From assembly GCA_037952775.1 (NCBI GenBank), contig JBANAY010000003.1, positions 23,684,001 through 23,748,000 on the forward strand: 64,000 nt of DNA, written 5' to 3'. The notes beneath the pieces were generated by a model. The model saw only the letters and a program-made list of their open reading frames with translations, did no database searches and was not told where the DNA came from. The DNA is from Clonostachys chloroleuca (taxonomy: Eukaryota; Ascomycota; Sordariomycetes; Hypocreales; Bionectriaceae). Shown piece after piece: positions 54,963 to 64,000 of this stretch. The translations under genes and the position numbers were made by a program. Numbering within the stretch: position 1 is the first letter of the stretch; the number at the start of each line of letters is the position of its first letter.

Positions 54963-56765
54963 ATGGCCCTACTACGAGGTTTAGAAGATTCGCCCATCGC
55001 ACAGGCTATCCTGTTACAACTTCAGCATGCGGGGCTCAAAAAGCTTGCCCTTGGCTTCTTCCTGGCACCAGCTAGTCTTGTGTTCGCTTATTATCTGGCG
55101 GCATTGTTTTATAGTCTCTTCTTCTCGCCTCTGAGGAAGATCCCTGGTCCGCTCTTGGCTCGTATAACACGCTGGTGGGAGTTTCAAGTGGTCAAAAATG
55201 GCAAATCCAACCTAGAATTTATACGCCTGCATAGGCAATACGGTTCGTCTTGTCAATATTCATTAAACCTCATAGCTTAGTCCATTTCATTAACAATGCT
55301 TTCCCAGGCCCGGTTGTCCGAATAGGACCAAATCGATACAGTCTCAGCCAGCCCAAGGATGTCAAGAAAATCTACGAATTAGGAGGCAAATTCATCAAGA
55401 CTGACTACTACAAACCTCTTCTCAATCCTGTCGTTGAAGAGCAGAATATATTCCCCATTCAAGACAATAACCTCCACAAGGAAAGGCGCAGAAAGATCTC
55501 ACCAATGTATACTATGTCATCAATGGTATCATATGAACCCGCCGTCGATGAGATGACAACTATCTGCATTGATAAACTATATCAGTTCGCGAAAGAAAGT
55601 CGTCTGGTTCATGTACCGCATTTTGTGCAATACTACGCGTTTGATGTCATTGGCGCTATCACCGTGAGATTCCTTGTGTGACCCTTGCGTCGCGATTAAC
55701 TAGCTAACTCCATCCAGTTCAACAGGAGTTTTGATATGATGAAGAACGAAGGCGATACAACCGGAATGATCGAAGGTATTCGAGCAGGTAACGACTTTCT
55801 GGCCTTCTGGGGCATCGTCCCAAGCATGCTCCCATGGGTCAATGGTATCACCAAGGCACTAGGTCTTAATACCAGAGCCTCGGTCCTTCTTAGCTACACT
55901 CTTAAACAAATCGACAATCACCGCAATATAAACGCAAACCCGACTATCAAGGACACAAAAAAGTATGACACATTCTTGAAGAAGGTGCTTGACCTAGAAA
56001 AGGAAGGTCGTCTTAAGCAGCCCAACCTTCTTGACGCATGCGGCAGCAACATTGGAGCCGGCTCAGACACGACCGCCGTCACGCTGAGCTCTGCTCTGTA
56101 TCATCTCTATAAGAATCCTGACAAGCTGGAGAAGCTACGACATGAGATTGACCAGAAGGCCAAGCAAGGAGTTATTTCGGATCCGCTCACCTTCCAAGAG
56201 GCACAAGATATGCCGTATCTACAGGCAGTCATTAAGGAAACACTGCGTATTCACCCCGCCGTCGGTACCATCCTACCCCGTGTCGTGCCTCAGGGTGGAA
56301 TGGAATTATCAGGAATCTACTTCCCTGAAGGAGTATGTGATTTCCGGCCTTTTTATGTACTTCTGCTAATGAAACATTTAGACCGAGGTTGGTGTCAACG
56401 CATGGGTCTTGCACTACGATGAGCAGATCTACGGCCCAGATCCCAAAGTTTTCAGGCCAGAACGATGGCTTGAGGGTGAAAGGACGAGCATGATGGACTC
56501 GATGATGTTTGCGGTATGTATACCCACGAATAAAAGGACATAATTTCAAGACTAAGATTCATGACAGTTTGGAGCTGGTGCCCGAACCTGTATCGGCAGG
56601 AACATCAGCTTGCTTGAACTCACCAAGGTGGTGCCCCAGATTGTCCGAAAATTCGATATGGTGATCGAGGGTGCAGACAAGCCCTTGGACACCTTTTGTG
56701 CCTGGTTCGTGTATCTTAACTTCAACGGCCGATTCAAGGTGCGAGATACTAAGGCATCGGCTTGA
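54963..56765 (+). CDS. cytochrome P450 (fourth; pisatin-demethylase-like)
   Basis: Five exons (54963-55242, 55308-55663, 55718-56332, 56382-56513, 56568-56765), 526 aa. Anchor at about residues 30-52 followed by LRKIPGPLLARITRWWE. I-helix GAGSDTTAVTL, K-helix KETLRIHP, and heme loop FGAGARTCIG. The GPLLAR hinge and FGAGARTCIGRNISLLE are typical of the fungal CYP57/pisatin-demethylase-like group, several of which O-demethylate or hydroxylate plant phenolics. Confidence 0.92.
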
Positions 56766-57637
56766 TAAAACATGTCTAGTCAATCATTAGATGGTTATAA
56801 GGTTTATTTGGCCCGTTTATAATGTCAGATTGGATATCCATGTATACCAGTTAGCTCATGCAAGTATAGTGGCATTAAGAAACCTGGTTATATCAATATA
56901 CCAGAGTTTAGTTCCCGTTCAAAGGAATATTATACATGCCTGACTATATTATAGCCGTGTTCTTAATAGAAGACAAACCAGCCGTGTTCTTACGTTCGTG
57001 TGGGGGCTTATTTATGCAAGCTGACAGGTTAACTAAATAAACATATATTGCAGTTATATAAATATAGTAAAATTTTCTTTCGCTTTGACGAAGCAGACAC
57101 AGCCAGGGTGATCTTTGGCAATTGTATCTCGACATCGTCATTGTATTCTTCCTTCCAGAGACTACGGGAGGTGGCAAACGCACCTCAGATTTGTCTAGTT
57201 CGGTAAAGTGTCTAGCCCTTGTCCTTCATACGGCTGCGATCAGATAACAGCGCTAGCGTGAAAATGTGGCGGTAACCATATCGTTCCAGTCAAACTTGGC
57301 TAAATCCACACAAGCTAATATGATGAATGGGCATCCACTCACACGCACAACCAGACACTCATATCAGTGTTCCACCCCTTTACCCACCCATTTAATATAC
57401 CTCTCAACCCCACTGGCACGATTTCCATCCAGAAAATTACCACCGGCGCTAATAGTCCTCATTGGCGGTGGTTAGCGCCTTAGGACTAGCGCCACTTTGC
57501 GGGGAAGTCTGGAGAAGTCCGATATAAGTTACAATAAAGAGATAGTTTTGATAGGCCCAAACTCTCAGCTTTGACTTTTTGCCACCTCGACAGTTTGCAA
57601 CATTAACAAACACCACTTCTATCATACACTCAGAAGC
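56766..57637. promoter_or_regulatory. upstream region of SnoaL 2
   Basis: TCCACCCCTTTACCCACCCA at 57371-57390 is a double CCCACC-like element about 250 bp before the ATG. The rest shows no coding signal. Confidence 0.45.
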
Positions 57638-58614
57638 ATGGCCATCTCTACAGATCTCCGTATTGGAACCAAGTCGATTCGGACCAAGGCCGACTTTGAA
57701 GACTACGTTCGTCACTTTAACCGTGACGACAAGGCTGAGTATACAGCTTACTACGCTGAAGATGCTGTGGTGAGTCAGCGTCCCATCATTGTCCAATTTT
57801 TTGTCTCACATTTTCACCAATAGTTCAGGTTCAGTGGTTTCCCCGACAGGAATCTCGACGAGTTCATAGCCTGGGCCGATCAGATACATGCTGGTATGCG
57901 TGAAACCCTCAACGTAGAGAGGATAGTCTTTAGCCCGGATGTTGTCGTTGCCGAGTTGCACACGCAGTTTCGAGGCATCAATGGCTATGAAACCGACAAC
58001 CTGGGCGGGAGATGGGGCCCAGTCTGGGAGGGAAATGGCCCTCTTGTCAAGATGTTCGTGTGGTATTACCTTGACAAAGACGGGCATATCCGCCTACTGA
58101 CTGAGGACGCTTATGTCATGAAGGAGGCCTCAAGGGACGTGATTCGTTCCCGAGACGACATGAACAAATATCTTGATGCATTCAACGCCAACGACTTTGA
58201 TGTCTTCCCACGTTATTACACGCAGGATGTTGTTATCTCTCTGGATAGCAATCAAACCCTTAAAGGCAAAGATGAGGTCGTAAGCTTCTTCCGCAATGCG
58301 CGCAACAATATACTCGAGGAGGTCGATATCCAGTCTATTGCCCTTAGCCCGAATGCGGTTGCCATCAAGTCCAATATCAAATTCACTGCTCTGGTGAATA
58401 TAGAGGTACGACCCTAGACTCCCGTTCTAAGTCACACGGCAACTGACTTCAAGACAAAGGATATCCTACAATTTGGCTCGGGAGTAAGAAAGGGGGAGGC
58501 TACGAGGCCCAGTTCCTGATTTATTACGAGCTAAACCCCGAAGGAAAGATTCACAGAATCACTGCCGCCCATTCCGCACCTGTTAAGATCTTTAATCCTT
58601 GGAAGCAGTCTTAA
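57638..58614 (+). CDS. SnoaL-like protein 2 with two tandem NTF2-fold domains
   Basis: Exons 57638-57769, 57824-58405 and probably 58489-58614, about 279 aa. Domain 1 (about residues 15-150) and domain 2 (about 160-275) align with one another: YAEDAVV with YTQDVVI, VWYYLDKDGHIRLLTE with IYYELNPEGKIHRITA. An internal duplication therefore produced a two-domain protein. The last acceptor is uncertain: the one at 58488 keeps frame, while upstream codons GYPTIWLGSKK look like protein but would need a one-base shift. Function unknown; a cyclase, isomerase or lipocalin-like binding role is possible. Confidence 0.75.
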
Positions 58615-59680
58615 GCACCATGGAATAAATGTACAGTGTTGTATAGCTTAGGCAATTCACCAAGATAACTACACCTGATCCCGGTATATTTGTATCATTG
58701 TTTGACATCCTCTTGATCGCAAATGCCTCGAAGTAATAATCCAATTTCACCAATCCTGCGTTACTCCCGGGTACTAAGTCCGTTTATTACCTCTCTATTA
58801 GTTGTCATTAAGTGTTATCCTGAAGTTACCGAAGCGTTAAAACCATGGGGATAACCTTCTTAGGCTGGACGACGCCTGAAGGTTAAAAACCGTCTTAGGC
58901 TCGGAAGGATTGAGTGTTACTTATTTCCAATATGCCTTTGAAACTAACCATTAGAAAAGTTCCAATTCTAAAAGAACTCTTCAAATGGGCTTCACCCGCT
59001 TAGTAGAACCAATTATGATGACCCAGCTTTATTGCCGATGTCGACTGCATAGACGACCACCAAACTAATATGAAAAGACCAGTCGCTATTAGATACTTAG
59101 GATGGCGAGGTGCCTATAGAAACCGGTATCAATAACCCCCATTGGACTTAAAACTACTGAGCATAAGCCGTTATAAAGGGATTATCGCCATCAGACCAGA
59201 AATCGGGCGGGGTTAATGGAACGGACGACTTACACATGCACTAGGGAAGCTTTGAATCAGCGAAGTACACAAATGTCCCACCCAACTGCCGTCATTATGC
59301 GCTCAGGAACCCACCATTCTTTCAGTGGAGTGCAAACTGGTTGGTTGTTATCCGTAGGGCGGTTTTATCGATGCGGACACCATCAGTGATAGATGGTACT
59401 TGGCTTACTGCATCTCTGACAGTCAAAACAAGAATCGGAAAAAAACCCGTACATGTTCTCACCCACCTGTTGTTCTTTCCAGGTGGTTGTAGTCCTTATT
59501 CCTTCACTGACCACCGCACATATGCCGGAGGCGATCGGGAAACGACTTAGCCGATAGCCTTTCCCACCAAGAGCTATCGTTTACTCCATGTGCCACCTCT
59601 CCGCATTGATCCACCCTTTATAATAGATTATCTAGCCGCAGCTGGTGAGTTAGTTCCCCCAAGACTCGTCAGTGGTCTGA
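58615..59680. other. intergenic region, possible 5' exon of SnoaL 3
   Basis: About 1.07 kb without a supported gene. Loose copies of the shared element (CCCACCCAAC at 59278-59287, ACCCACC near 59310, CACCCACC near 59459-59466) suggest the promoter of the following gene. A missing first exon with the start codon of SnoaL 3 may lie here. Confidence 0.4.
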
Positions 59681-60483
59681 CCGGCAAAGTTTCTTCTACC
59701 CAGCAAAATAGTCGATCTACATAGCCTCCCGTCGGGGTCAAGACCCGATGGCGCTGTTCGCAACAATGGACCTGACCATTTAGCACTTGAGAGGTTCAAG
59801 CTACGCGAGCTAGCTGAAGGCTGGCCCGCATACAGGTAATGCAGTTTCGATGCCCCTGCTGGACTCATAAGGACAGGAACCAAGGTCGACATTCTACTTT
59901 CAGAGACTCCTGTGAATGGGAGAACTTCGCGTCAATCTTCCATCCCGGAGCACATGTTTACACGACCTGGTCTGGCCGTGTCGCATACGAGGAATTCATC
60001 ACTGCGTCTCAAACTGGCATGGATAAAGGAGCTTTTATTATGCACCGTTGCCATGGAGCGAGCACAGACATCAACGTCGAAGCCACGCGAGCAGTGACCA
60101 AGCTTAAGGCAACAATCACGCAGCGTTTTAAGGTAGACGGTGTGGAGTTCGATATGGAAGCAGACTGTCGGTTCTGCTTTTACTTTGAAAAGATTGATGG
60201 CAAATGGGGTGCTCGGCTTGTGAGGCATTGGTATGAGAAGGACAAGATGATCCTTAGCAACCCCACTAAGGGCCTCCAGCCTGAAATCGATGAGGATAAG
60301 CTGAACAAGTACCCTGGAGGATATAAATATCTCTCATACTGGCAGGAAATCACGATGGGTGTCCGAGTACTAACGGACATGCCCGGGCATAGACGGCATA
60401 TCGACACAGTGAATCTCGAGAAGTATGATGAGCTGTACTGGCTAGCAAAGCGCTGGATGGAAGGGGAGCATACTAAGGTATAA
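59681..60483 (+). CDS. SnoaL-like protein 3 (5' end not resolved)
   Basis: Two supported exons: the open frame ending at 59835 (starting no earlier than 59681) and 59904-60483. They join as [20 protein letters not shown], which fits the family. The domain continues through [33 protein letters not shown] and [14 protein letters not shown] to a C-terminal helix-rich tail. No in-frame ATG is found before the first exon, so either an upstream exon supplies it or the gene is truncated. The fold is that of scytalone-dehydratase/SnoaL proteins; activity unknown. Confidence 0.72.
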
Positions 60484-61393
60484 CCTTAGTTAACAAGAGA
60501 GAGAGCAGCAGCGCAATACTTGGAACAAGATATCCAAGTACAGGTGCATGTACTGCGTGATTCGCACAAGAGTGTGACAAATTGTTCTGGGTAACCTAGG
60601 GGCCTAGAATCCTGTAGTTCTAGACTATATCATTCTCCTTGCCACATGTCGCAGTAGTACATACATTTTATGGAAGCTTTTGCATCATTTCCTCGCCAGA
60701 AACGGTCTAGTAAGGCGAAGGGTGCTGCACAGGTCTGACCTGACTGTTAAGACGCCTGTTGACCGTACACTTAGAACTTATCCCCACCCACCCTAAGAGA
60801 GCCACCCGTTCACTACACACTTTTGACTATCCCCACCCTAAGGGAGACGCACTCCACCCAAAGGTCTACTTACAGACTTCTCAAATAGAAAAAGTGGTCA
60901 GGCTATTGCGATCGATAGGCGACTCAAGATATCGACTAAAGTGGTAGGTACCGTGGTGCTTTTGTTGCCCTGTTTGAACAATGTGTTATGAGGAGGCACC
61001 CTATGCGGAAACAAACAGCTTTGCTTCAATTTTGAACGTCCCGTAAGACCTTGACTATGAGTGTTTGGTGCTTGCTTAATTTCTCCTGTAAAGCAACTCA
61101 CACAAAATTCTAGGGTGGGTTGCTTGGAGGTGCCAATGTAAACATGACGAATTATAGCAGGCTATCCAGCGGTAAACATATCATTCTCAATTCTCGAGCA
61201 ACTTGGAACAGTTATTGACTCTTAATTAACAATTTACGGAAGTTGCATTTTAGGATTTGGGCTGAAGGTCAGCACCCGGAGTTCGTGCCAAGACTCAAAC
61301 TCAATTTCCGCCCACGCCGAACGGAAACAAGACCATTGGTCCCATTTCCCCCCTTTACAACACCTTCTTCGTAACTCAGTATCGATTCTCTCC
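60484..61393. other. convergent intergenic region with CCCCACC repeats
   Basis: Exact octamer TCCCCACC at 60781-60788 and 60830-60837, in the same orientation and 49 bp apart, although both flanking genes point into this gap. No gene recognised between them. Confidence 0.45.
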
Positions 61394-63356
61394 TCAAACC
61401 TTATGTGGCGTCATCTTGTCAAGGTTTCCATTACCGTTATTCTGCGCCCCAAGTGCATCACCAATCTCCTTGCCGTGGAGGGTTTGTGCTAATTCATCCT
61501 CAACTGGAGCATCCACGTGCATGTTGAAGCTGCTGCGGGGATCCTTTACAAAGAGAGCGAGGATCAATCCAAGGGCTGAGACTGCTGCGGCTGTACTCCA
61601 GGTACCGCGGAAAGCTATGTAATAGGCTGACCTTAAACCGACCACTCCCGCGGAGATGATCTCAGGAGTAATATCTGGAATGCTCGCCAAGGTCTTTTGA
61701 TCATTATTAGCAAGGGCACTAATAAATTCTGGCAGGTCTTCGGCTGATAGACCAAGAGGGAGAACTCTTTGGGCTATCTCGTTGCCAAGGTGCTCTGTCA
61801 GGAGGGAATTGAGAATGGCTGTATAGACGGGAAGGGCCACCGAGCCTCCTAGAGATCTTGAAGTCAAGATCAAACCGCTGGTAGTAGCAATCAGACCGGG
61901 TGGTGTGCTTATTTGACCAGTCGTCACGGCAATAACAAGGCCAAACCCAAGACCAAGACCCGCCAAGACCGTATAGCCCCAGATTGCGTCTGACTGGCTA
62001 GGCTTGAGAGTAGCCATGCAAGCTTAAGAGAAATTGCAATTAGCTATAATTTCATAGTTATTTGAACGAGAAATCTTACCAAAGTAAGCCACAAACAGCA
62101 CCATCCCAAGTGTTAACGGCGGCCGAACTCTTTTTGACTGTGTAGAATAGATGCCGCCAATTATCGACGCAATGGTACCAGCGATGAAGATGATCGACAT
62201 CAAAACGCCAACCTTGAAAAGATCGCTGTCAAAGTAGATGGAGTATACAAGTGGCAAAAAGTTGTTGGCGGCATAAAATGCGAAACCTTCAACGAAGATG
62301 AAGACCAGGGCAAGCGGGAAGTTGCGGCCGGTTCGAAAGAGGCCATGGTGACAAAATCCGTCTTTTTTCTTGATCTCCCAGATGGCTGTAAAAATTATAA
62401 ACACCAAACCGACGATAAAAGTGCTCAGAACCTGAGCACTCTTCCAAGAGTAGGGGTTATTCGCCCAGGTCAATCCTACGCTGAACATGATCATTCCAAT
62501 AGAGAACAGGATATAGCCAATCCAATCAAGAGCACTGACCTTCTCTTTCCAAGTAAGGGATACCTCCAATCGTCTTTTAGGCGGGTTGAAAAGGAAGAGG
62601 ATGGCGAGAAAACTGACGATGAACAAGCCTGTGCCAACATACCAGACAGTCCGAAAGCCTTCATCGCCTTTCTTGATGAGGCCGAAGCCTAGTAGGAGTG
62701 TAAATAGACCACCAATTGAGTTTGATATATTCACGCCAGCTTGGGCAGCTGGTCGATATTGTCGTGGCATAATCTCTGACGCAACCGCATAGAGCAGTGA
62801 GCTCGATCCCGATCCCACCCCAACGATCAAGGATCCAGCGATGGCCATAGTCATAGACGAAGCCCGGCTGATCAAAACGGATCCAACGATACAGAGAGCG
62901 GTGCAGATAAGGATAGGCATTCTGCGGCCCCAGAAATCCGAGGATTGCGCAATCGGAGCAGCCGTGAATGTGACACAGATAATCAGGCCTTGGGGTACCC
63001 AGATGTACTTGTCATGTCCACCCAAAACATTCGCCATATTTCTGGAGAACTAGCATGTCTATCAGTAGTTGAGACAGTTTCGGCCTAGGTGGAAAACTTA
63101 CCGCACCAGTTGCAACAATCGCAAGGACTTGTGCAAGACAAGCAAGAAGAATAGACTAGATGAATAGTCAGTTTCTTTGCTTTACTCTACTGCTAATGAT
63201 ATTCGGTGGATATTTTGTATAACGAGCTCATACCAGATATACTATGACACATTTCAATGTAAGACCTTGATAGTTCTCAGCCTCGTCTACATTGAGGAGT
63301 TCAACCTCGACTGCGTTGGGCAGCTCGTCGGTAGTCTTGTCGTGTTTTCCTGACAT
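61394..63356 (-). CDS. MFS exporter, TRI12-like (DHA2, 14 membrane segments)
   Basis: Four exons (63356-63234, 63155-63102, 63049-62080, 62022-61394), 591 aa. A hydrophilic N-terminus is followed by paired membrane segments. WVPQGLIICVTFTAAPIAQSSDFWGRR marks the helix 2-3 loop. GSGSSSLLYAVASEIMPRQYRPAAQ and SNSIGGLFTLLLGFG follow, and the C-terminal half has ISTPPGLIATTSG and SRSLGGSVALPVY. The pattern belongs to the fungal trichothecene-efflux-pump (TRI12)/siderophore-transporter group. In this setting it probably expels toxic phenolic intermediates or parent compounds. An exact TCCCCACC at 63550-63557 lies 194 bp upstream. Confidence 0.9.
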
Positions 63357-64000
63357 TGCTCCAGGTTTAGATGTTAAAAAATATTAGTATATGCATATGG
63401 TATCTTCGATAGCAAAACAACAGGCGGGATTAGTAAACTAATATAGATGTCCTAGATGTATTAATGAATCCGGGGTACATACCCAACCTCTGGGACGGCT
63501 TCTCCGTATTACGCTAAGGGTGGCACAAAGGCGGGGAAAGTGTAATTAGTCCCCACCCCCGCCTGGAATCGAGACTCCCTACCAGAAGCTTGATCATAAT
63601 CTTTGGTGGAGTATACACACTGAGGTGCATAGGGAAGCCCTCTAATCAGACCCTAGGAATATGACTCAATAAATCACAAGTACAACGACTCAATCGATAA
63701 TTTATTGCCAGACAATTTTAACGTTCGTTCTGCTGCTAGCTATGGCCGTCAATGAGACGGGGGCGACAGTCAATCACAAACCCGCGTCGGTTAACAAATT
63801 CATGTCCTAGAGGGACCCACAAGGTCGTCAAGCAAATCACACCAGCCACCAAACGAGGTGACCTAGACACCAATCAAGCCATGCTAAAAAGGCAGAGAGA
63901 TAAGAATAATGGGAATAATGAGGGTTTCTGTAAAGAAGAACGTAAAGGCCCCTGCACGTCAGTACACCAAAGGGATTCATCGCGAAATCAAGCTGGACGA
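63357..64000. promoter_or_regulatory. upstream region of the TRI12-like exporter
   Basis: Exact octamer TCCCCACC at 63550-63557, extended to CCCCACCCCCGCC. No further gene seen before the right edge. Confidence 0.5.

Noticed and set aside
56944..57183. Short minus-strand open frame between the fourth P450 and SnoaL 2
   Set aside because: AT-rich, no recognisable domain, no good start context; likely chance.

Overview
The window is nuclear DNA of a filamentous ascomycete (Pezizomycotina). Genes carry short introns of about 50-85 bp with GT-AG, and several GC-AG, borders. There are Zn2Cys6 and C2H2 'fungal-specific' regulators and four cytochrome P450s. A 5 kb AT-rich transposon graveyard shows C-to-T decay typical of repeat-induced point mutation (RIP). 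The species cannot be named from the sequence. Exon borders given here were worked out by hand from splice signals, reading phase and family motifs; they are not RNA-supported.

Almost every gene fits catabolism of plant aromatic compounds. Left block (1-7.2 kb): a partial NmrA-like reductase, a fumarylacetoacetate-hydrolase-family enzyme divergent from a type I extradiol dioxygenase, an amidohydrolase-family decarboxylase and a P450. Then comes a nested transposon island (about 7.7-12.6 kb). Second block (13-24 kb): a YCII-domain protein divergent from a short-chain dehydrogenase (SDR), a class C beta-lactamase-fold hydrolase with an apparent frameshift, a sugar-porter MFS, a P450 and a dienelactone hydrolase. 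Third block (25-33.5 kb): a zinc-less medium-chain dehydrogenase, a QutA-like Zn2Cys6 activator, an alpha/beta hydrolase and a second regulator with two C2H2 fingers.

The core (34-51.3 kb) holds an aldehyde dehydrogenase (one-base frameshift), a P450, a divergent maleylacetate reductase / hydroxyquinol-type intradiol dioxygenase pair, a divergent vanillyl-alcohol-oxidase-type flavoenzyme / stilbene-cleaving carotenoid-oxygenase-like pair, a second SDR, a salicylate-hydroxylase-like FAD monooxygenase and a berberine-bridge-type flavoenzyme. The right flank (51.8-63.4 kb) has a second NmrA-like reductase, three SnoaL/NTF2-fold proteins, a P450 and a TRI12-like 14-helix MFS exporter.

Inferred logic: the CAO-like enzyme splits a stilbene-type substrate into aromatic aldehydes. 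VAO, ALDH, SDRs and P450s trim side chains. The decarboxylase and FAD monooxygenase generate di- and trihydroxybenzenes. The intradiol branch (hydroxyquinol to maleylacetate to 3-oxoadipate) and the extradiol branch (meta-cleavage, FAH, possibly dienelactone hydrolase) open the ring. A recurring octamer GGTGGGGA/TCCCCACC in the intergenic regions suggests shared regulation by CreA or by a cluster-specific zinc-finger factor.
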